Shown: piece by piece, positions 43,013 through 51,044 of the stretch | How positions within the stretch are numbered: the first letter of the stretch is position 1 | Layout of the letters: each line of letters begins with the position of its first letter | Origin: JADZEM01 sp046328125 | GTDB taxonomy: Bacteria; Chloroflexota; UBA6077; JACCZL01 | Length of the DNA stretch: 64,000 bases | NCBI GenBank assembly: GCA_046328125.1 | Contig: JAXLXF010000012.1 | Span: forward strand, 62,001-126,000 | Direction of reading: 5' to 3' | The notes under the pieces: generated by a model | Told to the model about the DNA's origin: nothing | Database searches by the model: none | Seen by the model: only the letters and a program-made list of their open reading frames with translations | Translations under genes and position numbers: made by a program

Positions 43013-43510
43013 TTAGTGTCCCAGCCGGCGCGCTCGGATCGCGGCCTTCGCGCCGAGCGCCCCGCAGACCGCGCCGAGCAGCACGAAGAAGACGACCCCG
43101 CTCCAGCCGATCGCGAACTGATCGGAGGCGCCGGCGCGGATCGTGTTGCGGACGCCGTGCTCCATCGCCATCATGACCATGTGGACGCAGACGACTACCC
43201 CGAACGCCAGCCCGCCGACGATCCCGGCCCACGAGCCGGTCCCTACCTTGCCGGTCCGCCGGCCGGACAGGTAGCCCGCCGAGTAGAAGTAGAGGATCAG
43301 GAAGCCGAACAGCACCTCGGCCGGCAACTGCTCGACGTTCGGGCGGCGGACCTCGAAGGCGACCCAGGCCAGGCTGCCCATCAGGAAGCCGCCCGCGAAG
43401 ATCCGCCACGACTCGGGCCAGTTCGCCCATTCGCGCGCAGCGGCCTGCTGGACGACCGAACAGGCGAGCGACACGCGCACCAGCGCGCGAGCAGCCACGC
43501 GATCGATCAT
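43013..43510 (-). CDS. Small multi-pass membrane protein
   Basis: A 165-residue protein with about four hydrophobic helices: IFAGGFLMGSLAWVAF, EVLFGFLILYFYSAGYLSG, GIVGGLAFGVVVCVHMVMMA and WSGVVFFVLLGAVCGALGAK. Family not recognised. The start at 43510 follows ggtgggga directly. It is 163 bp upstream of the CHAT cassette on the same strand, so it could be transcribed with it; if the cassette is a membrane-acting system this gene is a candidate component, but this is only position. Confidence 0.65.
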   Translation of the reverse strand: MIDRVAARALVRVSLACSVVQQAAAREWANWPESWRIFAGGFLMGSLAWVAFEVRRPNVEQLPAEVLFGFLILYFYSAGYLSGRRTGKVGTGSWAGIVGGLAFGVVVCVHMVMMAMEHGVRNTIRAGASDQFAIGWSGVVFFVLLGAVCGALGAKAAIRARRLGH

Positions 43511-43583
43511 CTCCCCACCCTGAACCCACCTGGTTCCTGCCAGCTCAAAGCATCTTCGCACGCCGCGTGCACGCCTGTCACCT

Positions 43584-43623
43584 GGGGCGCGATTCATCGC
43601 GCCCACAAAGATTTGACGCACAC
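43584..43623. repeat. 40-nt dispersed repeat with GCGC palindrome, copy 1
   Basis: On the minus strand it reads gtgtgcgtcaaatctttgtg followed by ggcgcgatgaatcgcgcccc. The same 40-41 nt unit lies at 52592-52631 and 59639-59679. It lies between the divergent membrane-protein and CoA-transferase genes. Confidence 0.85.
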
Positions 43624-43791
43624 CCGACTGTGCCCGCGTGACGGGCGCGCGTGTGGCTCTTCGCGTCGAGGCGGGCGACGGCGCCTGCACCATCTGGCCG
43701 GACGGGGTACCATTGCGGAGGCTCAGAACGGCCTGAGCCGTTTCACACTCCCACCCCACGGGTTGAGTGAGGCTGGGGTTGGGCCACACAC

Positions 43792-46266
43792 ATGCGGAGC
43801 TGCACGTTGGGGCCACTCGAGGGAATCCGCGTCGTCGAGCTGAGTACGGGCATCGCCGGACCGATCGCCGGGATGCTGCTGGCTGACTACGGTGCCGAGG
43901 TCGTCAAGGTCGAGCCGCCGAGCGGCGATCCGGCCCGCGCGCTGCCGGGCTTCGCGGTCTGGAACCGCAACAAGCGCAGCGTCGTGGTGGATGGCTGCAC
44001 AAGCGAGGGCCAGCAGCGCCTCGCGGGGCTGCTGGCTGCTGCCGACGTCTGCATCTTCGCGGATCGGTCGGCGCTGGGGAGCCTGCTGGATGAGGCGACA
44101 GCTTCCAACCCTGGCCTGGTGCAGCTGCACATGCCGCCGTACCTGCCGGACGGTGCGCCGTGGGCCGGCGGGGCCGAGTCACACATGCTGCTGACCGGCT
44201 TCGGCGGGGCGTCCTGCCGGCAGGCGTCGTTCGACGGTGGCCCGATCTACCTGGTCTATCCCGTCGTGTTCTACGAGCAGGGCGTCTGGGCGGCGGCCTG
44301 CGCGGTGGCGGCGCTGGTCGAGCGGCTGAAGTCGAAGCTCGGGCAAGAGGTGATGGTCTCCGGGCTGCACGGCGTGATGGCGTGCATGCCGGGCTCGTTC
44401 TCGCTCGACCCGGCCCAGCCGGCCATGCCGACCAATATCGGGCCGGGCGGTCGGCATCCGTGCTACTCGACGTTCAGGTGCGGCGACGGCGAGTGGCTGT
44501 TCATGGCGGCGCTGACGCCGAAGTTCCAGGCGAACGCGTTCAAGGTGCTGGGCGTCGGCGACATCCATGCCGACCCGCGCATCGCCGGGCAGCCGAGCCG
44601 GCTGATCCTCCCAGAGAACCGCCCCTGGGTCCGCAAGCTGCTGGCGGACGCGTTCATGACCCGGTCCCGAGACGAGTGGCTGGAGCTGCTGGAGCTTGGG
44701 GATTGCCCGGCCGGCCCGATGCTGGACCGTAACGTCTGGCTGGATCATCCGCAGGTGGTGGAGAACGGCCTGCGCGCGGAGCTGGACGACCCGGAGCGCG
44801 GGCACGTGCTGATGCCGGGGCTGTGCATCGGGCTGGAGAAGACGCCGGGCGCGGTCCGGACGCCGGCGCCGAGGCTTGGTGAGCATGACGGGGAGGTGCC
44901 CTCACCCCCCAGCCCCCTCTCCCTAACCGCGGGAGAGGGGGAGCACGCGGCAGGCGCGACGGCGGCGGGTGCAGAGGCGTCGGGAGCGATGGCGGCAGGG
45001 GGCGCGATAAATCGCGCCCGTACCATTGGCGATACGGCCGCCGACCCGGTAGGGGCGCAATTCATTGCACCCTCAGCCATTGCGTCCGATGGCGGGGAAG
45101 GGCATGGGCCGCTGGCCGGCTACAAGGTGCTGGACCTCGGCACGATCCTGGCCGGGCCGTACGCCGGCAACCTGCTGGCCGGGCTTGGGGCGGACGTGGT
45201 GAAGGTCGAGTCGCCGGCCGGGGACGCCTTCCGCGAGACCGGCTTCGTCTACAACCGGGGCATGCGCGGCCTCGCCATCGACCTGAGCAAGCCGGCCGGC
45301 CAGCAGGCGTTCCACAAGCTGGTCGAGACGGCGGACATGGTGCTGGACAACTCGCGGCAGAGCGTCTCGAAGCGGCTCCGCTTCGACTATGAGACCCTCG
45401 CGCAGGTGAACCCGGCCATCATCACGCTGTCGATCTCGGGGTTTGGCGAGAAGGGGCCGATCGCGCACAAACCGGCTTTCGACCCGGTCCTCCAGGCGAT
45501 GAGCGGCATGATGTCGGCCCAGGGCGGCGACAGCGACCCCGGCTTCTTCACCATCCCGATCAACGATGTGATGGCGGCGGTGACCTCGGTGCTGGCGGTC
45601 TGCCTGGCGCTGTACCACCGCGAGCGGGGCGGCGGCGGTCAGAAGACGACGACCTCGCTGGTGGCGTCCTCGCTGACGATGCAGTCCGGCGAGCTGGTAC
45701 GCTACGAGGGACGCCCGTCGGCCATCCTGGGCGGGCGGGACTTCGCCGGGCCGACGCCGGAGGAGCACTTCTACCGCACGGCGGACGGCTGGATCGGGGT
45801 GCAGGCCCCGAGCGTGGCGGCGCTGGTCGAGGCGCTCGGCGTCCCCGGCACCTCGAATGGCTCAGTGGCAGGGAATGGTGCCGGCGACGCGACCGCCGCT
45901 CTGTCCAAGACGCTGGCCGAGTTGCCGCTGGAAGATGCGCTCGCCCGTCTGTACGAGGCCGGCATCCCGGCGGCGCACGCGCGCGGGCCGCTGGAAGTCT
46001 CCTTCGACCCGTCGTCTGCCGCCGTCGATCTGCTGACCGAGCGCCCCTTCCCGGACGGCAAGCCGTACCTGATCCCGCACCGGTATGCGCGGTTCAGCCG
46101 CACCGAGCAAGCCTCGATCTGCGATGCGCCGGGCATCGGGGAGCACAGCCGCGCGGTGCTGGCCGAGGCCGGCGTCCCTGCCGCCGAGATCGACGCGCTG
46201 GTCGCCGACCGGGTGATCGTGGAAGGGAAGCCGTTCGTGCTACAGGCGCTGGTCAATTACCGCTAG
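43792..46266 (+). CDS. Fused double CaiB/BaiF (class III) CoA-transferase
   Basis: An 824-residue protein made of two class III CoA-transferase units. Unit 1 (about 1-365) begins LEGIRVVELSTGIAGPIAGM with LADYGAEVVKVEPPSGDPAR. Unit 2 (about 435-824) begins LAGYKVLDLGTILAGPYAGN with LAGLGADVVKVESPAGDAFR. In unit 2 the catalytic Asp seems present (FFTIPINDVMAAVTSVLAVC). In unit 1 the equivalent stretch (YLVYPVVFYEQGVWAAACAV) has no Asp, so it is probably inactive and structural. The linker, residues about 370-427, is encoded by two dispersed repeat families. Such enzymes move CoA between carboxylic acids. The ATG at 43792 lacks a clear ribosome site. Confidence 0.85.
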   Translation: MRSCTLGPLEGIRVVELSTGIAGPIAGMLLADYGAEVVKVEPPSGDPARALPGFAVWNRNKRSVVVDGCTSEGQQRLAGLLAAADVCIFADRSALGSLLDEATASNPGLVQLHMPPYLPDGAPWAGGAESHMLLTGFGGASCRQASFDGGPIYLVYPVVFYEQGVWAAACAVAALVERLKSKLGQEVMVSGLHGVMACMPGSFSLDPAQPAMPTNIGPGGRHPCYSTFRCGDGEWLFMAALTPKFQANAFKVLGVGDIHADPRIAGQPSRLILPENRPWVRKLLADAFMTRSRDEWLELLELGDCPAGPMLDRNVWLDHPQVVENGLRAELDDPERGHVLMPGLCIGLEKTPGAVRTPAPRLGEHDGEVPSPPSPLSLTAGEGEHAAGATAAGAEASGAMAAGGAINRARTIGDTAADPVGAQFIAPSAIASDGGEGHGPLAGYKVLDLGTILAGPYAGNLLAGLGADVVKVESPAGDAFRETGFVYNRGMRGLAIDLSKPAGQQAFHKLVETADMVLDNSRQSVSKRLRFDYETLAQVNPAIITLSISGFGEKGPIAHKPAFDPVLQAMSGMMSAQGGDSDPGFFTIPINDVMAAVTSVLAVCLALYHRERGGGGQKTTTSLVASSLTMQSGELVRYEGRPSAILGGRDFAGPTPEEHFYRTADGWIGVQAPSVAALVEALGVPGTSNGSVAGNGAGDATAALSKTLAELPLEDALARLYEAGIPAAHARGPLEVSFDPSSAAVDLLTERPFPDGKPYLIPHRYARFSRTEQASICDAPGIGEHSRAVLAEAGVPAAEIDALVADRVIVEGKPFVLQALVNYR
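44899..44943. repeat. CCCTCACCCCC/GGGAGAGGGGG repeat within the CoA-transferase gene
   Basis: It matches 46281-46325 at about 43 of 45 positions and, in reverse orientation and less exactly, 50951-51000. In this copy it is translated in frame as part of the inter-domain linker (PSPPSPLSLTAGEGE). Confidence 0.85.
44998..45072. repeat. Composite GCGC palindrome within the CoA-transferase gene
   Basis: Two palindromes (gggcgcgataaatcgcgccc and ggggcgcaattcattgcacc) are joined by a gtac...gccgccg...ggtagg spacer. It is the same composite as 27596-27658 in the histidine kinase gene. It is translated as AINRARTIGDTAADPVGAQF and IAPSA. Confidence 0.8.
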
Positions 46267-46280
46267 CCTCGCCCGGGATG

Positions 46281-46325
46281 CCCTCACCCCCCAACCCCCT
46301 CTCTCTAACCGCGGGAGAGGGGGAG
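46281..46325. repeat. CCCTCACCCCC/GGGAGAGGGGG repeat, intergenic copy
   Basis: Nearly identical to the copy at 44899-44943 inside the preceding gene, 1.4 kb away. The ends ccctc and gagggg give it weak inverted symmetry. Confidence 0.8.
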
Positions 46326-46333
46326 CCTCACCC

Positions 46334-46376
46334 TGTCATCCCGAGCGGAGTGTAACGGAGTCGAGGGATCTCACGC
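46334..46376. repeat. TGTCATCC-family half element
   Basis: tgtcatcccgagcggagtgt ... gagggatctcacgctga matches the left half of the element at 50781-50898; the right half is missing. Confidence 0.7.
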
Positions 46377-46516
46377 TGACCTGCACGGGAGCTGTCGTCA
46401 ACCGCCGACTTCTCCAACCATCGGTCGCCCAGGGCGATGGCTCGAGCTGCTGAGCTCGCCGTAGGTTGAAACCTACGTCTACATTCAGATGTCACTCTGC
46501 GACAAGGTGGCGTACT

Positions 46517-46569
46517 TCGGCGTCGCAGCGCGACGCCATGATTGTAGGCGGGGCTTTCAAGCCCCGACG
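46517..46569. repeat. 53-nt dispersed repeat, copy 1
   Basis: It contains the palindromes ggcgtcgcagcgcgacgcc and cggggctttcaagccccg. It differs from 52973-53025 at a single base. Confidence 0.9.
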
Positions 46570-46681
46570 TAGCACCGGAGCCTATCGACGTTAAGGTGCC
46601 AACACCTGTTCATGTAATCTCCCCGCCGCTCGCTCGGCCATGGCGCTCCCACACCCAGGCTTGCGCTATGATGGCGCCACT

Positions 46682-48886
46682 ATGAGATGCTGGCGCCTCG
46701 TCCTCCTGACGTTGCTCATCCTGTCGCCGGTGGCATCCGTGCCGGCCCCGAAACTGGCGCACGCCCAGGACACCTATTGCCCTGAGGCGACAGCCCGCGC
46801 GCAGCCGCTCCCCGGTGACCGCGTCAGCTCCATCATGACAGCCCCAGATGGTCTGGCCTCCTGGCGCATCGACGGCGCGGTCGGCAAGATCGACGTGAAG
46901 CTGACCGGCCTGACATCAGACCTGGATCTGTTCGTTTGCGGCCCAGACGGGCGGATCGCCGGCAATTCGCTGCAAGAGGGCACCGCAGACGAAGCGGTCA
47001 GCCTGGTAGTGGACGGCCCCGCCGACTACGTGGCCGTGGTCTTCGCCGATCCGGGGCGGCCCGGCAGTGGCAGCTATCAGCTGTCAGTTGCGCGCCCTTC
47101 TGCTGCCTTGGGGCTCGCCCAATTCTGGCGGGTTGCAACAGGTGAAGGCCATGCGTCATGGGTAGCGAGCGTGGCGTTCTCACCGGATGGGCAGATGCTG
47201 GCGACCGGAGCATGGGACAAGACGGCGAAGGTATGGCGGGTGGCCGATGGCGCCCTGCTACGCACCTTCGAGGGCCATACCGACAAGGTTGAGAGTGTCG
47301 CGTTCTCGCCAGACGGCTCGCTGCTCGCGACTGCCGGATCGTTTGACGACACAGCGCGGCTTTGGCGAGTAGCCGATGGCGCGCTGGTACGTGTCATTTC
47401 CGGGCATGCCAGCAAGGTGTCGAGCGTAGCGTTCTCGCCGGATGGTGCCCTATTGGCAACCGGGTCGTATGACAACTCAGCGCGATTGTGGCATGTAGCA
47501 GATGGCGTTCTGCTGCGTAGCTTTGTCGGCCATGCCGATTCGGTATTGAGCGTGGCATTCTCCCCAGATGGTAGCCTGCTGGCGACGGGCTCCAGCGACA
47601 ATACGGCGCGGCTGTGGCGGGTGGCGGATGGTTCCGTGCTTCGTTCCCTTGAAGGTCACGGTTACTTTGTAGGGAGCGTCGCGTTTTCGCCAGATGGTTC
47701 GCTTCTGGCTACTGGTTCCGGTGATGATACGGCTCGACTCTGGCGGGTAGCCGATGGCACGGCTCTGCGCTCTCTCACGGGCCACAAAGCACAGATAGAC
47801 GGCGTGGCGTTCTCACCGGATGGTAGCCTGCTTGCCACCGGCTCGGAAGACTTGGTGGCCATATGGCGAGTAGCAGATGGTGCCAAAACGCTCACCCTGG
47901 ATCGCCCTGCCGGTGGTGCATTGAGCTTAGCGATTTCACCGGACGGCAGCCTATTGGCAACTGGCATCTATGGTGGAACGGTGCGACTTTGGCGGATGGC
48001 TGATTTCGCCTTGCTGCGCGCCTTCGAGGGGCACGCCGTGGGGGAGACATCTGGCGTGGCATTTTCACCGGACGGCTTGTTGTTGGCAACGGCTTCAAGA
48101 GGTGCCATAGCGCTGTGGCGTGTGGCTGATGGTGCGCTACTGCGTTCCTTCGGACGCCCCAACATATGGAGCGTGGCATTCTCACCGGATGGTTCGTTGC
48201 TTGCAGGAAGCACAGCTGGAGAGGCTGTGACATGGCGAGTGGATGACGGGATGATGCTACGAACATTGAAGTTTCCCACTATCGGCGGGATAGTGAGCAG
48301 TGCAGCGTTCTCTCCGGATGGCAATTTGCTGGCGACCAGTTCTACTGATAATCTGGTGCGTCTCTGGCGAGTAGCCGATGGCGCCCTATTGCGCACCTTC
48401 GAAGGCCATGCGTCCCTGGTGCTCAGCGTGGCATTCTCGCCTGATGGCACCTTGCTCGCGACCGGGTCACACGACGGGACGGCACGCCTATGGCGGGTAG
48501 CCGACGGTGCACCGTTACGGACCTTTACGGGGCATACCGACGAGGTGATGAGCGTGGCAATCTCGTCGGATGGTCAGATGATGGCGACCGGATCGGGCGA
48601 TAAGACCGCGAGGCTGTGGCACGTGGCAGATGGCGCTCTGCTGCGGACTCTCACGGGTCATACCAGCAAAGTAACGAGCGTTGCGTTTTCGCCGGACGGC
48701 AGCCGACTTGCGACCGGCTCTTGGGATCGAAAGGCGCGGCTGTGGTGGGCACGTGACGGCTCCCCAGTGGGCACGTTTGAGATTCATTCGGATCAGGTGT
48801 CAAGCGTTGCGTTTTCACCGAACGGGATTCTTCTCGCGACCCGCTCGACTGACGGGCGGGTTGGGTTGTGGCGGGTGCAGCCCTGA
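46682..48886 (+). CDS. Secreted WD40 beta-propeller protein with PPC-like N-terminal domain
   Basis: A 734-residue protein. A signal peptide (LVLLTLLILSPVASVPAPKL, cut after AHA) is followed by a PPC-type beta domain (about 55-140; DGAVGKIDVKLTGLTSDLDL, DYVAVVF). Fourteen WD40 repeats then fill the rest, each with a V..VAFSPDG..LATGS.D.TARLWRVADG core, enough for two seven-bladed propellers. It should be a protein-binding scaffold outside the membrane; no enzyme domain is seen. I chose the ATG at 46682, which starts the signal peptide; it has no ribosome site but a tatgat box just upstream, so the transcript may be leaderless. The frame also allows an ATG at 46640. Less GC-rich than its neighbours. 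Confidence 0.87.
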   Translation: MRCWRLVLLTLLILSPVASVPAPKLAHAQDTYCPEATARAQPLPGDRVSSIMTAPDGLASWRIDGAVGKIDVKLTGLTSDLDLFVCGPDGRIAGNSLQEGTADEAVSLVVDGPADYVAVVFADPGRPGSGSYQLSVARPSAALGLAQFWRVATGEGHASWVASVAFSPDGQMLATGAWDKTAKVWRVADGALLRTFEGHTDKVESVAFSPDGSLLATAGSFDDTARLWRVADGALVRVISGHASKVSSVAFSPDGALLATGSYDNSARLWHVADGVLLRSFVGHADSVLSVAFSPDGSLLATGSSDNTARLWRVADGSVLRSLEGHGYFVGSVAFSPDGSLLATGSGDDTARLWRVADGTALRSLTGHKAQIDGVAFSPDGSLLATGSEDLVAIWRVADGAKTLTLDRPAGGALSLAISPDGSLLATGIYGGTVRLWRMADFALLRAFEGHAVGETSGVAFSPDGLLLATASRGAIALWRVADGALLRSFGRPNIWSVAFSPDGSLLAGSTAGEAVTWRVDDGMMLRTLKFPTIGGIVSSAAFSPDGNLLATSSTDNLVRLWRVADGALLRTFEGHASLVLSVAFSPDGTLLATGSHDGTARLWRVADGAPLRTFTGHTDEVMSVAISSDGQMMATGSGDKTARLWHVADGALLRTLTGHTSKVTSVAFSPDGSRLATGSWDRKARLWWARDGSPVGTFEIHSDQVSSVAFSPNGILLATRSTDGRVGLWRVQP

Positions 48887-49009
48887 GCGTCGGCGGGCTA
48901 TCGTGAGGCGCGAGCAGCCAGTAAAGACCGGCAAGCCAGGGGGAGATCGATGGAGATCGGGTGTCATCTGCCGATTCAGGGCGAGTGCGCCAATCGTGAG
49001 GCGTTGCTG
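48885..49009 (+). repeat. 125-bp direct repeat, left copy (flanks hicAB)
   Basis: It matches 49662-49786 over its full 125 bp with about five differences. It contains the ribosome site and first 20 codons of the oxidoreductase gene at 49727 and begins within the stop codon of the WD40 gene. Confidence 0.92.
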
Positions 49010-49039
49010 GAACAGCCCGACCCGCTCGCCATTGCTTGA
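48950..49039 (+). pseudogene. 5' fragment of the oxidoreductase gene, duplicated beside hicAB
   Basis: From the duplicated ATG it reads MEIGCHLPIQGECANREALL, identical to the gene at 49727 except for one residue (D17E), and then EQPDPLAIA and a stop. It is 29 codons long, with its own copy of the gggggag ribosome site. It is the broken 5' end left by the insertion. Confidence 0.85.
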
Positions 49040-49169
49040 CGCGACTTCCTGCACCACCGTCCGCTGCCTGGGCATTCACCGAGATGGGGAGACCCGGAGT
49101 AGACTTGAGCAGCAGGGGCGGCGTGCACGAAAGATCCGCACGACAGCGATAGCGACCTCGTGATTCAGC

Positions 49170-49364
49170 ATGCCGGCTAAAGTGCGTGACCTCATCTCGG
49201 AGCTCGAACGGGCGGGCTTCCGAGATCGTGGCGGCAAAGGCAGTCACCGCAACTACACCCATCCGAAGGCGCGACCGATCACCATTTCAGGCAATCCCGG
49301 CGATGATGCGAAGGCGTATCAGATCCGGGCAGTACAGCGGGCACTAAGGGAAGCACGCTCATGA
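49170..49364 (+). CDS. hicA: HicA-type toxin (mRNA interferase)
   Basis: A 64-residue protein, MPAKVRDLISELERAGFRDR, followed by GGKGSHRNYTHPKARPITIS and QIRAVQRALREAR. This is the complete HicA fold (dsRBD-like), with the catalytic His in GSHRNY. HicA cleaves mRNA and blocks growth unless bound by HicB. Its stop overlaps the hicB start by 4 bp. No clear ribosome site precedes the ATG. The pair lies between the two 125-bp direct repeats. Confidence 0.9.
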   Translation: MPAKVRDLISELERAGFRDRGGKGSHRNYTHPKARPITISGNPGDDAKAYQIRAVQRALREARS

Positions 49365-49600
49365 AAGACAGCGCGCGCTACGCCAAGATCGTCGAATGGT
49401 CTGATGAGGACCAGTGCTACGTTGGCAGTTGTCCGGGGCTCTTGTTAGGCGGCTGCCACGGGAATGACGAGCGCAAGGTCTTCGACGAGCTCTGTGACGT
49501 CGTCGACGAGGTTCTGGCGCTCTACCAAACGGATGGGCGACCATTGCCACCCCCCACATCAGGACGCGATCTGGCGAACAAACTGCAAGAGGTGGCATAG
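49361..49600 (+). CDS. hicB: HicB-type antitoxin
   Basis: A 79-residue protein with the HicB partial RNase-H fold: YAKIVEWSDEDQCYVGSCPG, LLLGGCHGNDERKVFDELCD and VVDEVLALYQTDGRPLPPPT. It neutralises HicA by direct binding. It is short: the C-terminal DNA-binding domain found in many HicB proteins is absent or reduced to RDLANKLQEVA, so autoregulation may be weak. Start ATG at 49361 overlaps the hicA stop. Confidence 0.9.
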   Translation: MKDSARYAKIVEWSDEDQCYVGSCPGLLLGGCHGNDERKVFDELCDVVDEVLALYQTDGRPLPPPTSGRDLANKLQEVA

Positions 49601-49661
49601 AAGACATGCACGTCGTGCGGGCACGGCTGCATGACGTCGAGCGGGAAGTGGTCCGGGGCGA

Positions 49662-49786
49662 GAGCGTCGGCGGGCTATCGTGACGGGCGAGCAGTCAGTA
49701 AAGACCGGCAAGCCAGGGGGAGATCGATGGAGATCGGGTGTCATCTGCCGATTCAGGGCGAGTGCGCCAATCGTGACGCGCTGCTG
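49662..49786 (+). repeat. 125-bp direct repeat, right copy
   Basis: See the left copy at 48885-49009. Here the repeat leads into the intact oxidoreductase gene. The 652 bp between the two copies carries hicAB. Confidence 0.92.
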
Positions 49787-50620
49787 ACCTTCTGCCGCGA
49801 GGCCGAAGCCCGTAAGATCGACTCGCTCTGGATCAGCGATCACGTCGTCTTCCCGCGCAGCGAGACCGGCGAGCACCCCGGCGGCCCGTTCCCCTTCCCC
49901 TCCGACATGCCGTACCTGGAAGGCGTCACCGTCCTGGCCGCCGTCGCCAGCGTCACCGAGCACGCGAAGCTCGGCGCCTCCGTCTTCATCCTCGGGCACC
50001 GCCACCCCGTCGTCATGGCGAAAATGCTCAGCACCATCGACGTCCTCTCCAACGGCCGGCTGATCTGCGGCGTCGGGGTCGGCTGGTGGGAAGAGGAGCT
50101 GACGCTGCTCGGCGTGCCGTACCGCCAGCGGGGCGCCCAGGCCGACGAGATGCTGCACGTCTTCAAGGCGCTCTGGACCCAGGATCACCCCCGCTTCGAG
50201 GGCCGCTTCTATAAGCTCCCAGACGTCGGGTTCGCGCCGAAGCCGATCCAGAAGCCGCACCCGCCCATCGTCGTCGGCGGCGACAGCCCCGGCGCCTTCA
50301 AGCGCACGGTGACCCTCGCCGACGGCTGGCACGCCACCGCCAAGACGCCCGAGGAGGCGAAGTTCGCCCTCGACAAGCTGCGCGCTGCCGCCGATGCCCA
50401 TGGTCGGGACTTCGACAGCATCGCGCTCTCGATCAGGTTCAACGTCAAGGCCGCGCCCGGGTCAGTCAGGGAGCGCAAGCAGGAGATCGTCGATCGGCTC
50501 GGGGCCTACCGCGAACTGGGCTTCACCGAGGTGCTGCTCGACTTCCGCCGCGACACCCTGGACGAGATGCTGGACGACCTCGACGCCGTCGCGACGGAGG
50601 TCCGCCCGGCTCTCGCCTGA
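49727..50620 (+). CDS. LLM class F420-dependent oxidoreductase
   Basis: A 297-residue luciferase-like enzyme: IGCHLPIQGECANRDALLTF, ARKIDSLWISDHVVFPRS, VTVLAAVASVTEHAKLGASV, AKMLSTIDVLSNGRLICGVG, VGWWEEELTLLGVPYRQRGA, and KPIQKPHPPIVVGGDSPGAF with ADGWHATAKTPEE. It resembles the TIGR03619-type F420-dependent family. Substrate unknown. Start at 49727 with gggggag five bases upstream; the frame is open further upstream but that DNA belongs to the repeat and the hicAB insertion. It has probably kept its own promoter region in the repeat, or relies on hicAB readthrough. Confidence 0.9.
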   Translation: MEIGCHLPIQGECANRDALLTFCREAEARKIDSLWISDHVVFPRSETGEHPGGPFPFPSDMPYLEGVTVLAAVASVTEHAKLGASVFILGHRHPVVMAKMLSTIDVLSNGRLICGVGVGWWEEELTLLGVPYRQRGAQADEMLHVFKALWTQDHPRFEGRFYKLPDVGFAPKPIQKPHPPIVVGGDSPGAFKRTVTLADGWHATAKTPEEAKFALDKLRAAADAHGRDFDSIALSIRFNVKAAPGSVRERKQEIVDRLGAYRELGFTEVLLDFRRDTLDEMLDDLDAVATEVRPALA

Positions 50621-50622
50621 AA

Positions 50623-50718
50623 TGTCATCCTGAGCCTGCGAAGGATCTTCCACCGGAGCAGCGTAACGCCCTGAGTGCCGGGCGGGGCTGTGAGATCCTT
50701 CGCGAGCTCAGGATGACA
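50623..50718. repeat. TGTCATCC-family palindrome, full element
   Basis: The outer 26 bases (tgtcatcctgagcctgcgaa ggatct) and the complement of the right end match at 24 of 26 positions, with a 44-nt centre. It starts 2 bp after the oxidoreductase stop and probably also terminates transcription. Confidence 0.85.
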
Positions 50719-50780
50719 GGCATGGGGCATGCCACTTCCAGATCCGACGTCGGCACCCATTCGAAGGCACTCGACTCCCC

Positions 50781-50898
50781 TGTCATCCCGAGCGGCCGTC
50801 AACTGACCCCACAGGCTACAACCCGCCGCGAGGGATCTCACGCTGCCCTGCTCCGGAGCGTGAGATCCCTCGGTCGCTGGGGCTCCCTCGGGATGACA
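50781..50898. repeat. TGTCATCC-family palindrome, second full element
   Basis: It runs from tgtcatcccg to cgggatgaca, with inner arms around gagggatctcacgctgccct and its complement. Variant ends CCCGAG/CTCGGG distinguish it from the element at 50623. Confidence 0.85.
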
Positions 50899-50950
50899 GG
50901 CGGGGGTGCGGCGCATCGATACCATCGCCTTATCAGCGCCGCGACGAGCC

Positions 50951-51000
50951 TACTCCCCTCTTCCGCTTGCGGCATAGGAGAGGGGGTGGGGGTGAGGGCC
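50951..51000. repeat. Inverted CCCTC/GAGGGGG element
   Basis: tactcccctcttccgcttgc followed by ggcataggagagggggtggg and ggtgagggcc: reverse-oriented relative of 44899-44943, less exact. Confidence 0.55.
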
Positions 51001-51044
51001 GTCCTCCGGGTTGGGGGATGAAGGCAGTCGCCCGGGGTGAGGGG

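Larger units (their letters stand above)
46267..46681. other. 415-bp intergenic region made largely of dispersed repeats
   Basis: It holds a CCCTCACCCCC repeat (46281-46325), a half element of the TGTCATCC family (46334-46376), the small palindrome cgtaggttgaaacctacg near 46461, and a 53-nt repeat (46517-46569). No gene is evident. A tatgat box (46667-46672) ends 9 bases before the start of the WD40 gene. Confidence 0.75.
50621..51044. other. 424-bp intergenic region made of three repeats
   Basis: Between convergent genes. It holds two TGTCATCC-family palindromes (50623-50718 and 50781-50898) and an inverted CCCTC/GAGGGGG element (50951-51000). No gene is evident. Confidence 0.8.
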
